A DNA stretch of 64,000 nucleotides, from NCBI GenBank assembly GCA_959347315.1, contig OY365810.1:11343728-11407727 (forward strand), written 5' to 3'. This DNA is from Bimastos eiseni. Taxonomy: Eukaryota > Annelida > Clitellata > Crassiclitellata > Lumbricidae. The notes below the pieces were generated by a model. That model did no database searches, was not told the DNA's origin, and worked only from the letters and a program-made list of their open reading frames with translations. A program made the position numbers and the translations under genes. Below, in pieces: positions 22,472 to 34,351 of the stretch (the first letter of the stretch is position 1; every line of letters starts with the position of its first letter).

Positions 22472-24781
22472 TGGTGGAGAACCACGATTTTAGCACCTCA
22501 AACTTTAATTAATTTTCCATTCACTAGACCTGTTTTTTTCATGTCTTCACCACCGTCAGACCTTTCTGATCTTCTTCAGAATGTTAATACAGATTCGTTT
22601 CCCCCTATTGGCGATGGTTATATAATTGTCTACCAACGCGAAACACCACAGGACCGTTTGCCATTGCCCGATCTAATAGAGGTTTCACAGCCTAAACCCT
22701 CGAATGAGTAATTATAAGTAGAGTTACCAAATTTTTCTCCTCAGATTTATCATCTTATCTATTATCTCTTGTCTTAGATCGTACAGTTCTATATTCGTTT
22801 TCCTAATCATCATATCTCATGTACTCCATATGCAGTTAGTTAACAATGATCACCGTCTTCGCGTTGATTAATTAAGTACATCATTCGTAACATCTCTCCT
22901 CAGTCATCACCTCACAACAGGCGTTTTCGTATTAGTAATCCGTCGCGTGATTTCACCGCCTCGCAAAGTTCGTTCAACGTTCATCAGAAGTTTCACAACT
23001 TATTACCACCAGACGAACGGTCTCATCCATCAATCTACAGCTAGTTACGCTACTTCCAATCACCCTCTCGAGTTCCTGCCGCACACCACAGACAGCCGGA
23101 CCTCACGGACGGACGTCTCATCGCCATTTCCGATACCTGGGCGTTCAGCTCATCACTCACAACGTCAGGTAAGTCCAAATTTATTATTCATCTCTACACA
23201 CATACAAACACACCTTCTTGTGCACAGCTTCACGTTCAAACACTCTTTGCTTACCAGTTTCATTGATTATGTTACTCCTGTATTGCATAACTATGTCGTC
23301 TCAACACGTCACATACATTCACTCATTTCCTCTGGCATAAGTTGTTTGGTTTTCGCTCGTGGCTGATCACTCTGGTCGCATTTACTCTCAGTCGGAGATA
23401 ACCATCGCTCGATGGGAAAACTTATTTAGCGCCAGACAGCACCAGACACGATAGATTCTCGCTAACATAATCGATTCCTTGATCGCTCATCAATCACATA
23501 GATCCAGTCACATTTACACACACACACATATATATATATACACATACATTCAGAGCAGGGCACTCTCCATTACACACCCAATCCTTGTTGTACTATTCCT
23601 ATATTTGTGGAAGACATAGCATTTCTAACAATACTGTGGGCACGTTGTTACAACTTATCTTGCGCCTGGCGATCGAGCAATCAAGTGTAACCATCTTGCT
23701 ATTACTTACTATATCTTTCGATCTCCAAATCCACTGTGCTTAAATTAATCACTTCAACGGAAATTAGTAAGGATAGTCATATTCCTCAATCGCTTGCATT
23801 ATCTCTCACCACCCTCAATTCATATAGTCATAATCATTATCTTGATTCACACGGCCAGCACGCTAAGTACACCATTCATTTACAACCACACTCTGTGCTT
23901 TTTGTCTTAGTCTCACTTAGATAGTTAAACACATTTATGTGGAACCATTTACCATTGCAGCTGTTATAATTTGATTACCAGTTCATTTGTATAACACTCG
24001 AGTAACTGGGCACTTATAAAGCGCCATACCAACCTTCATACTTCAGCACACGTACAAATACTTGCATACAGCCTTGCACTCGTCCTGCTCCTGTGCTACT
24101 AAATCACCACCCGCCTTCCTACTTCTGTGGCCTAAATTCTCGACCACCTACTAATTTATCCCAAATAACCTCCTCGAAATCAATCATTAACTCGTATCCG
24201 TTCGTTCCTTGCGTGCGTTCATCCTAATTATTTTACCATCTGCTCTGCTACTCATTCCCACTTCTTACCTTATCGTTATTAGTATTATTACAGCAATTTT
24301 ATATAGCGCCACCTTTTTAGGCCTTCTACTCAGAAGCACTTCCACCCTAACCACCGTCAAACATTACAGTTTTAAGAAAATAGAAAAACAGAGCAGCGAC
24401 ATCTGACCTTACCACACATACATACATACACACATATCCACATACACGTACACCATACCACACTTTATATTGCGCCTCACTATTAGAGAACCGTGTGGGT
24501 TCGTTTCGTCCTTTAACATTGAGTTCATTTTGCCACACAACTCTCTCTTGCATCTGCTAGGTATTCCACCTAGATAGTTGCCGATTAACGACACTACGTG
24601 AGAACACAGACCATTGTCGTTGCCCTCACCCTTGCTAAGCCTTGAGACTTGCACAGACAGTGCCAGTCGGCAGGAACATTTTCGTGTACAAGGGATTCTC
24701 ATTGTTTGTTTCACATTTAACGAGTTTCACACTAGTTTTACGGTTGGCACTCTATTAGACTACTAACTTCTATAACGCATA
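22472..24781 (+). other. Gypsy 5' leader, no gene
   Basis: 2.3 kb between the LTR and the gag ATG, with scattered short frames and CA/TA microsatellites (around 23515-23545 and 24417-24440). Nothing coding recognised. Leader length is unusual for gypsy elements. Confidence 0.7.
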
Positions 24782-27469
24782 ATGGCCAACCAATCCCCAC
24801 CAAAGATTCTTTTCGATCCCAGTAGACTTGTACGTTCCTATGGTGGACCTAGTCATAACACAAGAAGCAAGCTTCAGTCAATAGTTGGTCCATCATCTGT
24901 CGAAGTTAACTTACAATCATCTGCACCCCGCCCACCACGCCGCCTTGATCATCCATCTCGTTTAGATTCACCTCTTGAAGAATTCATGTCCAAGACCCCT
25001 CCGCACATTTCGCCCAGAGAAGGAAGGTCTGATCATGATTTACACACAACAGGAGGTCGGTTAGCCTCCCACCCTACGACCATCCATTACGAGCTATCTT
25101 CGCCCACACCACCGTCTGTTCATTATGTCCTGCAACAGATTCCCTTCGTTACCTCCCCACAACCCACAGCTGACCAAATTCCCGACCACTCCGTACCTCC
25201 TCGACCTTCACAGCAGAAACTGTCAGAACATGACATATCAGCCTGGAATGAACCCACAGCTGTTCACGAACCACCGACATCCCCAACACCGGGTGAACGA
25301 TCAGTCACAACAGCAGTGGAATGCCGCATTGATGCATCGCCGTCCCCTATTCATTATCTCTCTTTACCGACAAACGTTCAGTCGGACAGGTATAATTCTG
25401 TTATAGACCACAATCCACCGATCGTCTTTCCTACGGAATCCCGATCCTTCCGAGCGCTGGCACCAGTTTCAGAATGCGGCCAACACACTAATTTGCAGAC
25501 TCGCATGGCACACCAATGCAGTCATCCCCCTCCACCCATCACAACCGGCGTTACCGACTCACACTCAGATAACCGACCCCCTCCAATGCTGACCACAGAT
25601 GTCTGTCCATCACTTAACCCCTTTCATCCATTACCATCTTCAAACACCGTCGCCTTCCGCGAAACTCATCAGCAAAGCCCAGCACCATCCTCTCCCATCA
25701 TCCAAGAGGCACCCACACATGTGGCCTCCACTAATCCTGGGACGATGCAGTTGGGACATAGCAACTACACACAAACATACGAACATCACCCTACACACCC
25801 TTCTTTAAGCGAGACGCTATGGCAACCGTCTAGCAACAGAACTTGTCCATCAATAGAGAAGGAACAGGGTCCCATGCGAACATACCATCAACCCTCATAC
25901 CCCACTACGGTCCCTCAGCCACATACATTGGATCCCTACGTCATATCGTCATCACAACCATCAGCCGTCGGTTATCGTTCATCAGTAGTACAGTTAAGGA
26001 GTACCCAGTACAGTCAACCACTACCTGATTATATGGAGCCCTCACGACACACACAGTCGTCTCAACACGACATACAGCGTGTAGGGGACTATTATCCAAC
26101 GCCATCGTTGAATCCCCAAATAGTGTACGAACAGAGTGGTTCAGGCATGGGGGGCAACTTCCGCCCACCACTGCCACATGATCTGCACCATTCAGCAGAA
26201 CAGCTTACTGTGCCTCCGTTGGCACAACAAGTCGTAGGCGCAAGTTACTACGCGATAAAGGGGGACAAGAACATCCTTCCGCCACCAAATCCTACGCAAG
26301 TAGCTACCACTTGCCCCATTGCATACACAATCGATGGGAACAGGGACGCCCCTCCGCCACCTCACACGTCACAGGTGACGGATACTCCCACACACACCGC
26401 AAGTGGGGACCCTCCCACCCTTCCAACACCGCACATCGCTAGACGCCATGTTGTAAAGTCTGGCCTTTTCCTCCCTTCCCCCTTCGAAGGACTTAAGGAT
26501 GAATGCCCGCGTTCGTTCCTAAGGTCGTTCAAGTTATGGAGTCGTTTCCAAGACTTAGACACTCAGAATTGCGTTGACGCTTTTGCGCTTTCCCTCCGGG
26601 GCAATGCCGCATCGTGGTTTGCCACGTTAGATCACAGTCGTTTCACTACTTTCGAACAACTGGCAGAGTTATTCATTAAACGTTTCACTCTTTACCAAAA
26701 ACAGTGGAAAGTGACAGCTGATTTGTGGAACTCCCGTCAGCGCGAGGACGAGACCGCAGCAGATTTTATTACACGTTTACTAGCGAAGGCAGAAACGCTG
26801 CACCTGGATAGAGATCATACGTACATGATCCTCCTTAACGGGCTCTCCCCGACCGTTCGACATGCGGTTTTACAACGCGGATCGAAATCAGTTGAGGACA
26901 TTCTCAAAGCGGCTTCGATTTGTGAGATTGCACTCGGGCCAGACCCTCAAAACTCTTCCCAGATTGCACACACCTTAAAACATATACAGGACAAATTGGA
27001 GGCAATCACTACGCCTCAGGTGGCAGCAGTCAGACCACCCCAACGAGACAAACACGTGTCCTTTGACATACAACCAACTGAGCAAGCGTACCGCTCATTT
27101 GGTCGTCATTCTAGGGAAACGTCACCATCACCCGTATATTCGACCTACACACCTTACCACCCACAAGAACACCAACAACCCCCAATACAACAATACAGTA
27201 GGCAAACAACTCAGCAACAACGCTACCCACAGCCAACTTACCAACCATTCGATAGATCACCACCACAGCAACGTTATCATACTCATACAGCACAACAACC
27301 TGAATTCACAGACAATACCCCCAGACAACGATTCCGCGACACTTGTCCCAACTGTGGAGCCACACATAGGAGAGGCGACTGTCCCGCTTTCGGGATGCAG
27401 TGCACTTCATGCAACAGATTAAACCACATGGCTAAAATGTGTCGTTCCGGAAGACGACCTTCCATATAG
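24782..27469 (+). CDS. gag: Gypsy gag polyprotein
   Basis: 895 codons from ATG to TAG. Residues 1-550 are Pro/Ser/Thr/His-rich and of low complexity. About 555-690 form a retrotransposon gag (capsid-like) domain (FLRSFKLWSRFQDLDTQNCV, AASWFATLDHSRFTTF). Two zinc knuckles end the protein: CPNCGATHRRGDC (CX2CX3HX4C) and CTSCNRLNHMAKMC (classical CCHC). It packages element RNA in cytoplasmic particles. The unusually long N-terminal extension is the notable feature. Confidence 0.9.
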   Translation: MANQSPPKILFDPSRLVRSYGGPSHNTRSKLQSIVGPSSVEVNLQSSAPRPPRRLDHPSRLDSPLEEFMSKTPPHISPREGRSDHDLHTTGGRLASHPTTIHYELSSPTPPSVHYVLQQIPFVTSPQPTADQIPDHSVPPRPSQQKLSEHDISAWNEPTAVHEPPTSPTPGERSVTTAVECRIDASPSPIHYLSLPTNVQSDRYNSVIDHNPPIVFPTESRSFRALAPVSECGQHTNLQTRMAHQCSHPPPPITTGVTDSHSDNRPPPMLTTDVCPSLNPFHPLPSSNTVAFRETHQQSPAPSSPIIQEAPTHVASTNPGTMQLGHSNYTQTYEHHPTHPSLSETLWQPSSNRTCPSIEKEQGPMRTYHQPSYPTTVPQPHTLDPYVISSSQPSAVGYRSSVVQLRSTQYSQPLPDYMEPSRHTQSSQHDIQRVGDYYPTPSLNPQIVYEQSGSGMGGNFRPPLPHDLHHSAEQLTVPPLAQQVVGASYYAIKGDKNILPPPNPTQVATTCPIAYTIDGNRDAPPPPHTSQVTDTPTHTASGDPPTLPTPHIARRHVVKSGLFLPSPFEGLKDECPRSFLRSFKLWSRFQDLDTQNCVDAFALSLRGNAASWFATLDHSRFTTFEQLAELFIKRFTLYQKQWKVTADLWNSRQREDETAADFITRLLAKAETLHLDRDHTYMILLNGLSPTVRHAVLQRGSKSVEDILKAASICEIALGPDPQNSSQIAHTLKHIQDKLEAITTPQVAAVRPPQRDKHVSFDIQPTEQAYRSFGRHSRETSPSPVYSTYTPYHPQEHQQPPIQQYSRQTTQQQRYPQPTYQPFDRSPPQQRYHTHTAQQPEFTDNTPRQRFRDTCPNCGATHRRGDCPAFGMQCTSCNRLNHMAKMCRSGRRPSI

Positions 27470-27606
27470 CAATTACCGCAACACCCGTCACCCTCTTCGA
27501 CGGACTTACATAGTAAACCACACCAGGCCATCAAACAACAACGTCATAGTTGCGTACCAACGACGACAACACCATCAATTTCATATTCATCATCATCATG
27601 AGTATC

Positions 27607-27720
27607 ATCACAACAACAACAACTACAACAACAACAACGACTACAACAACAACAACTACAACAACCACTACAACAACAACTACAACAACAACCACAACAA
27701 CAACGACTACAACAACCACT

Positions 27721-27753
<33 letters not shown>

Positions 27754-27858
27754 GCAACCACTACAACAACAACAACGACAACAACAACAACAACGACAAC
27801 AACAACAACGACAACAACAACGACAACGACAACAACAACAACGACAACAACAACAGCT
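27607..27858. repeat. (CAA/ACA)n tract between gag and pol
   Basis: About 250 bp of nearly pure CAA units with CGA/CTA/CCA variants. It is open as poly-Gln, poly-Thr or poly-Asn on this strand, so long ORFs across it, including poly-Val on the complement, are artefacts. In the gag/pol frame, stops at 27467, 27599 and 27866 separate the two genes. Confidence 0.9.
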
Positions 27859-28114
27859 CCACCCATAGCACCCACAGCCACAACAACCACAACGTCGAAA
27901 ACGAGTACGAACGCAACAACTCGAACGGGTATTCGTACGCGACCAGCGACAACATCGTTGCCCTTCATCATCAACGAACGTAGCCGTACCATCATCATCA
28001 TCGACCATAACCAAACACGACTATAATCAACACTCCGACCTCCGTAACCAATACAAATCATCATCGCCACGATCAAACACGAACACAACGGTGATTCCAG
28101 CCGCACAATCAACG

Positions 28115-31100
28115 ATGTTAACCACGTCGACAACCACAACTACAACAGCGATACCAACTGTTCAATCAACTCCGTCATCATTACCACCAAAAGCGGAAGT
28201 CATCAGAGCTACACGCCCAACATCGCAAGCCACACATAACCACTCACGACAAACACACTTGAACACACGCGGACAAAACCATCGTTTTTTCTCGCACACA
28301 CCTGCACTTTCATCCACAACATCATCGTCGACTCGAGTACGTTTACTCGAGGACAGACAGCACAACTTGGCAGCTTCACATGCCCAACAACCAGCCGTGT
28401 GCCAGAAATTCAGCACTACCGGCGAAATTTCAGTTTTCATTTTTAATCAACACAGATCAACACTTGTGGACACTGGTGCTTTTTATTCTGCCATCAGTGA
28501 AAGAGTGTACAATCAGCTGCCCAAGCACCACCAAAAACTTCTTCCCGTTGAAGAAATTAGGTTATGTGCAGCTGATCGCAAACCGATCAAATTGCTCGGC
28601 AGACTTTCTCTGCCCATACAAATTCAGGGGTTAACCATACATTCTGATTTCTTGGTGATTCCCCAACTTGTCAACCCCGTCCTCCTTGGTGCCGATTTTC
28701 TGCATCACACGCAAGCTGTGATCAATTATCGTAATCGTACTGTCACGTTTTTCAATGACCTTTTGACGGTTGGCTTGTGTCTTAAACACGAGAAACCCAT
28801 AGGAGCCATTTTGCATTTGCGATCTTCAATTTCTGTAGCACCGCGCAGCGTACTTCAAGCGCCGGTCCACATACCCCCACATTTTCAAGGTCAAGCCGCG
28901 ATAATTCAACCGTTACATATAGCGCCTGACCAGACCTTTCTAGTGGCTAACATATTAGTACAACCTAGTAACTGTGTCTCGATCATTAACATACTTAACC
29001 CCACGAACACCACCGTGACCTTGCCCAAACGATTCCCCATCGCGTTCATCCAACTGGCAGACGACAGCTCACTACAGTCTCCGAATACTACATCACCCAC
29101 GAAATCTTCTCCACCTACACCACTGGCTGCTACAATTGACCAGTCAGCTCGCGACAAAATTCTACAAGATATCGGACTCCAGATCGATGCAGATAAGCTC
29201 ACCTCCGATCAATTCCACCAGCTTTCCGACACGCTCTTCGAACACAGAGACCTTTTCACCACTGACGTTTCCAAATTACCTGGAACAGACATTATTTGTC
29301 ACCACATCGAGACCACCGGCAAACCAGCCATGCAGCGTCCTTATCGCCATTCTCCAGCAGCAAGAGTTGAAATCGAAAGACAAACAGAAGAAATGGTTAG
29401 GTGTGGAATCGTCAGTCCTAGTGACACCCCATGGAACGCTCTAGTGATACTCGTGGCCAAGAAAAATGACCTTTGCCCTCGTTTCTTCATTGACTATCGG
29501 CGGTTTAATGCACAAACGACCTCCACTACGTATCCCCTACCGACCTTAGACACTATCCTGGATCAAATGGCAGACAGCCACCCAGAATATTATAGTGCCA
29601 TCGACTTGAAAAGTGGTTACCATCAAATCTTCCTTGACGAAGAATCACGACGGAAAACAGGCTTTGTCACGGCATCTGGAGCCTACCACTTTAACCGCAT
29701 GCCTTTCGGCTTGTCCGGAGCGTCTCAAACGTTTCAGAGACTAATGCACACGGTATTCCGAGCCGAATTAAATCAATTCGTCCTTTGTTATTTGGATGAT
29801 TGTTTAGTGTACTCCAAAAGTTTTCCACAACACCTGCAACATCTGCAACAAGTTTTCACTCGTTTCAGAGAAGCTCGACTAAGACTCCACCCCAAAAAGT
29901 GCCAGTGGGCACAAACCAAGGTCAAATTTCTGGGTCACATATTGTCTGCGGAAGGTATCACAGTCGACCCCGCAAAGATTGACACTGTTACCGGCTTTCC
30001 AACACCACAGAATGCCACACAAGTCAAACAGTTTCTTGGGTTGAGCTCCTATCATCGTCGGTTTATCCAAGGCTACGCCAAGATTTCCGCACCACTCAAC
30101 GAGTTACTAAGGAAGGACATTAACTTCCTTTGGACGGACGCTTGTCAACACGCCTTCGAAACCTTAAAGACTGCCCTAACCACTGCACCGGTACTTGCTT
30201 TTCCGGACATGAATCGGCCTTTTGATCTCACGATCGATGCATCAGCACAAGCAGTCGGTTTTATCCTTAGTCAGAAGGACGCCGCCGGCATTTCACACCC
30301 CATCGAGTACGGTGGAAGAAATCTTCGCGGGTCCGAGAGAAACTACATGATCACTGATTTAGAAGGACTCGCTCTTGTCACTGGAGTGAAACGTTTCCAC
30401 CAGTACCTCATTAACAACACCTTTACCGTATACACAGATCATATTAGCCTCAAGTGGCTGAATCTCATGAAGGCAACTTCCGGCCGAACTACTCGTTGGG
30501 CGTTGTTACTACAAAGTTATAATTTCAACGTGTTACACAAGCCCGGAACACAGAACGCAGCGGCAGATTGTCTCTCTCGCCGCACTTACGAGGACACTCC
30601 TCCTCCTCCTGCAACAGACGATGTTTTCGCTAATGACGATTTATGCCTCAGACCTCTAGTTCCCCCGGACGAATCTAATGACGCCATGGACGCTGATTCA
30701 AATACGACGCTCGATCAGTCTGCTGTCGAATTTCACACTAAGGTTCACGCAGTTAGTGACTATGTGTTATTCGATGCACAACTAGACATTCGTAAGGCAC
30801 AGTCTGAGTGCGCTGACCTTAGACCGTTACTCGAGTACCTAGCGTTTAATCTTTTACCTGGCGACAATAAGTCTGCACGAGAAATCATTTTACATGCTGA
30901 ACACTTCGTCTTAAGTGACAGTATTCTAATGAGGTTCTTCAAACCACGTGCAAAACGCAACGATCAGTCAGTCACGATTCTCAAACAGTTAGTGATCCCT
31001 GCGTCGTTGCGTCGACTAGTGTTGGAGCAGTGCCATTCACATCTTGGGCATTCGGCGATAGACAGGTGTTACCTGGTCTTACGCGCTCGTTTCTACTGGA

Positions 31101-31933
31101 AAGGAATGTACCAAGATCTGCTTCAGTTCATTACGAGTTGCGACATTTGCCAACGATCCAAACAGGGACCAGTTTCAACTCGCGCTCCACTTCACCCCAT
31201 ACCCGCAGCAGGCCCATTCGAGCGCTGGCATTATGATTTTGCTGGACCCTTGCCAACCACGGCCCAAGGGCACAAATACATCTTACTTTTTGTGGATTCC
31301 TTGACCAAATACACGGAAATGATCCCAACAGCTGACCAGAAAGCCACCACCGTGGCCACAGCGTTGTATAACCACATCATCACTCGGTATGGAGCACCGA
31401 AATTTTTGGTCTCCGACCGTGGGAAGTCCTTCATGGCGACTGTGGTCAAGGACTTATGTTCTCGGTTCCACATCCAGCGCCTTCTCACTGCCTCTTATCA
31501 CCCTGAGACTAATGGGCAGGTTGAGCGCTACTGGAGAGTTATCTGGGCAGCACTACGATCTTACTGCTTAACCCAGAAAGAATGGGATCTGTACATACCC
31601 GCCGTTCTTCACGCATTGCGTGCAACTCCGTCCTTATCCACCAAATACTCCCCCACCTTCCTCGCATATGGACGCGAGATGAACCTACCGCTACAAACAG
31701 CCTTGGTTCCACCATCAACTGGCAGAATCACAGCCGACAATCACATAGCTGAGTTATTACCAAGACTTCACGTAGCCCGCCATATCGCCCGTGACAACAT
31801 TCTCGCTGCTCAACACGAATACAAGAAACATTACGACGCCAAGCAGCACCCGGCATCCTATGCACCTAGTGATTATGTATGGTTAAGAGATGAATACAAT
31901 CCGAAGGGCTCATCAAACAAGCTTCGGAGATAA
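28115..31933 (+). CDS. pol: Gypsy pol: protease, RT, RNase H, integrase
   Basis: The frame is open from 27869; the first ATG is at 28115 (the frame is also open through a GTG at 28091). Domains in order: aspartic protease with VDTGA (DTG at about 28469), reverse transcriptase with the catalytic YLDD (DD at 29795-29800), RNase H (TIDASAQAVGF, YTDHISLKWL), integrase H2C2 zinc finger (about 31030-31160: H...H, CDIC), and a DDE core with WHYDFAGP, VSDRGKSF and NGQVERYW. It ends at a TAA (31931) exactly where the GPY/F-type segment would begin; the same frame continues beyond. Pol is in the same frame as gag but separated from it by stops. Confidence 0.92.
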   Translation: MLTTSTTTTTTAIPTVQSTPSSLPPKAEVIRATRPTSQATHNHSRQTHLNTRGQNHRFFSHTPALSSTTSSSTRVRLLEDRQHNLAASHAQQPAVCQKFSTTGEISVFIFNQHRSTLVDTGAFYSAISERVYNQLPKHHQKLLPVEEIRLCAADRKPIKLLGRLSLPIQIQGLTIHSDFLVIPQLVNPVLLGADFLHHTQAVINYRNRTVTFFNDLLTVGLCLKHEKPIGAILHLRSSISVAPRSVLQAPVHIPPHFQGQAAIIQPLHIAPDQTFLVANILVQPSNCVSIINILNPTNTTVTLPKRFPIAFIQLADDSSLQSPNTTSPTKSSPPTPLAATIDQSARDKILQDIGLQIDADKLTSDQFHQLSDTLFEHRDLFTTDVSKLPGTDIICHHIETTGKPAMQRPYRHSPAARVEIERQTEEMVRCGIVSPSDTPWNALVILVAKKNDLCPRFFIDYRRFNAQTTSTTYPLPTLDTILDQMADSHPEYYSAIDLKSGYHQIFLDEESRRKTGFVTASGAYHFNRMPFGLSGASQTFQRLMHTVFRAELNQFVLCYLDDCLVYSKSFPQHLQHLQQVFTRFREARLRLHPKKCQWAQTKVKFLGHILSAEGITVDPAKIDTVTGFPTPQNATQVKQFLGLSSYHRRFIQGYAKISAPLNELLRKDINFLWTDACQHAFETLKTALTTAPVLAFPDMNRPFDLTIDASAQAVGFILSQKDAAGISHPIEYGGRNLRGSERNYMITDLEGLALVTGVKRFHQYLINNTFTVYTDHISLKWLNLMKATSGRTTRWALLLQSYNFNVLHKPGTQNAAADCLSRRTYEDTPPPPATDDVFANDDLCLRPLVPPDESNDAMDADSNTTLDQSAVEFHTKVHAVSDYVLFDAQLDIRKAQSECADLRPLLEYLAFNLLPGDNKSAREIILHAEHFVLSDSILMRFFKPRAKRNDQSVTILKQLVIPASLRRLVLEQCHSHLGHSAIDRCYLVLRARFYWKGMYQDLLQFITSCDICQRSKQGPVSTRAPLHPIPAAGPFERWHYDFAGPLPTTAQGHKYILLFVDSLTKYTEMIPTADQKATTVATALYNHIITRYGAPKFLVSDRGKSFMATVVKDLCSRFHIQRLLTASYHPETNGQVERYWRVIWAALRSYCLTQKEWDLYIPAVLHALRATPSLSTKYSPTFLAYGREMNLPLQTALVPPSTGRITADNHIAELLPRLHVARHIARDNILAAQHEYKKHYDAKQHPASYAPSDYVWLRDEYNPKGSSNKLRR

Positions 31934-32593
31934 TTCATTGGACCTTACTACATCGTGCAGTGTGGCGCGCGTGACACGTATTTTTTGTGTAACGCCCACA
32001 CGAACAAGAGTCTACAGGCACCAGTACACACTAATCGCCTGAAAGCCTTTGTCGACAACCAAGATATATTGTTTGCTCGGTTCCAGGACCTCATAGCGGC
32101 GCCTACGCCGCCGGTCATTGACTCACAACGCACGTCACTATCCGACACAGTCATTACTCCACTGGATACTTCTACTCCAGTTCCGGATCCAGTCACCGTT
32201 CCCCCTACGCCGGATGACCAAGCATCGGTATTGGATCCACCCCCGATCGACACTCCATCAGACGACTTCGCATCGACAGCCGTCACCGACCAGAATCCGA
32301 TGCAGGACATTTTTCTTGATGACGTCGTTCTCCCATCCTCGTCACCACCCTCTACCAGCCGACCGCCTCCTGCCATGACCCCGACCCCCACTGCTTCTCA
32401 GTGGTATCAAGCCAACCGGCTATTGGGCTGCAAAATTATAAATGGCACCCGACATTATCGCGTCGAGTGGCAAGACACGACTTACCCACCTTCGTGGCAG
32501 TCAGAACAGAATGTTTCAGATGCCCTTAAGCACCATTACCATCTGACACACACCTTACAAGGTCGCAAACGCAAAAGGGCCCTTACTCTGTAG
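31934..32593 (+). CDS. Pol C-terminal continuation with GPY-like segment and chromodomain
   Basis: In frame with pol after the TAA at 31931-31933. It opens with FIGPYYIVQ, the GPY/F-type module of gypsy integrases, then a Pro/Ser/Thr linker, then a chromodomain-like segment at about 32401-32560: LLGCKIINGTRHYRVEWQD with conserved aromatic positions and PPSWQSEQNV. Chromodomains target chromovirus insertion to modified chromatin. Since the LTRs show no substitutions, the stop is either a recent inactivating change or a programmed readthrough site. No usable start codon of its own is evident. Confidence 0.75.
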   Translation, partial: FIGPYYIVQCGARDTYFLCNAHTNKSLQAPVHTNRLKAFVDNQDILFARFQDLIAAPTPPVIDSQRTSLSDTVITPLDTSTPVPDPVTVPPTPDDQASVLDPPPIDTPSDDFASTAVTDQNPMQDIFLDDVVLPSSSPPSTSRPPPAMTPTPTASQWYQANRLLGCKIINGTRHYRVEWQDTTYPPSWQSEQNVSDALKHHYHLTHTLQGRKRKRALTL

Positions 32594-34351
32594 ACGTTAT
32601 TTTCATTTAGTATTTCCAAGAACTAGTTCGTTTATTATCATGATATTACATTATTCCCTCTATTACTTATTATTATCTCGTTGCGGACGCGCGACTTCTA
32701 AATTCAATCTTTGTTTCTATTGGTCACATAATTGTCGGATCGGTATTGTTTGGTGGACTTGATCAACCTCCTCGCATGCTGCATATTCACAATTGTTTGA
32801 TCTTTGTAAACGAGATTCATCCACCTCAAATTTTCCTATCACACCACACACCCGATTATTATTCTTTTCACCATTTCCGTCTTTTATTATCAACATTCTT
32901 ACTAATTGTCATTATAACGTCGAACAGCGAGTCCTCACCCATCGTGTCTCGTGTCATTTTGTGTTCATAAACACCATTTTTCAGTCTTTCACTGATATTA
33001 GACTTCTTTTTCGATTCATTGCCATTTTATCGTCTCTTCAGACATGTAGTCCCTTCTCTAGAGCATTTCGCTTATTGACCTTATTGTCAATCCTTCAGAT
33101 TTTATTTTCGTTTTCTTCAACTCTCCCTGAGTTGCATCATATTTCTGTTACTTCCTCATCTTCGTTAGGCATAGTTTCGCAACTTCGGAACGCATTAACA
33201 TTACGGTGTTTCAGCGTTTTAAAATTGCTGCAATGATAGCTCATGATCATGTTTGTGTTTTATTTTTACGACATGGGTTACACTCTTTCTACGTGACTCT
33301 TTGAACACGCTTTATGGATGAGCACTGTCACCTTTCAATCAACCGTGTCGGCTGTGCATTTCACATACCGCTAAGCTCATACATCGTCGCTTCGTGGTAC
33401 GTTTGTACGACGATATGACTTCCATTTGTCTGAAGTCGTTTTCTGTAGCGACGCGTTTTCAGGGCGACCATGTTATAGTCCCGTAGTCTTCGTGTTTGTT
33501 TGGTTTACGCTTACATATTTCTGCGCGCTCTTTTATGGCCATTTCTTCTTATATCGTGTTTTTTGCTTTTGTTCTGTTTGTTTCTTTTTACGGACCAGGC
33601 GGCCCGGTTTTCAGCGGCCGACCCCCGATAAGTGTGAACTTATTTATTTATATAACTTCAGAGTTGTCTGAATAGACTTAGTTTTTTCGTGTGCCTTATT
33701 GATACGCATATTTACTTTTTAGCGTTTGCATATTTAATCATTTAATCATACATTACCTAATATTATCGATATATAGCAAAACTATGCACAATAATAATTA
33801 TTAGAAGATCTATTTCTATCAACTTCGTCGAACATGCGAGAATAATTTCAGCTTGCAGATCGTGACAAAAGTTAATGTGCCACGCCTCACATGTCTTATT
33901 TCGAGAATTCGATGCTTAACTTTTGTATCGCATTACTAGTCATCCATCATAAGCATTTAGGTTTACCTCATGGCTTAACTTCTGTATCGTCTTGTTTCTA
34001 CACTGCATTACATATTACTATTTTCCGCGTTCTTATTTACATTGCGTGTTTTTAACATTTCTGATTGTGTTTTATTTCATGTTATACTCGTGTCGTGTTA
34101 TCCTTCGACTTGAATTCGCCTACGGATGAGTCACGGGAAACGTATTCACATCTTCCACGTGACGGCTGTGACGATTATATACAGCCAACTCATCGCTATC
34201 ACTCTCACACGATCTTCTTTTTTAACTCTGTACAAGATACGTGGAACAATGAGAGAAAGACGAATTCAAGACGACTGTAGTTCTTTAGTCTTAGTTTTGT
34301 TACTGTACCTTGTGTCGAACCAGGAGGTTCGGTTTTCAAAGGCCGACCGAC
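32594..34351 (+). other. Gypsy 3' trailer, no env found
   Basis: 1.75 kb of T-rich sequence between pol and the 3' LTR, with only short frames and no envelope-like gene. A block at 33594-33624 (ACCAGGCGGCCCGGTTTTC and on) is repeated in diverged form at 34319-34348, just before the 3' LTR, where the polypurine tract should be. Confidence 0.6.

Noticed and set aside
27531..28139. Long - strand poly-Val/Leu and + strand poly-Thr frames
   Set aside because: They are translations of the CAA tract between gag and pol; every frame is open because the unit has no stop.
32746..33236. Possible envelope gene in the gypsy trailer
   Set aside because: Short hydrophobic frames with non-ATG starts and no envelope motif; T-rich composition explains them.
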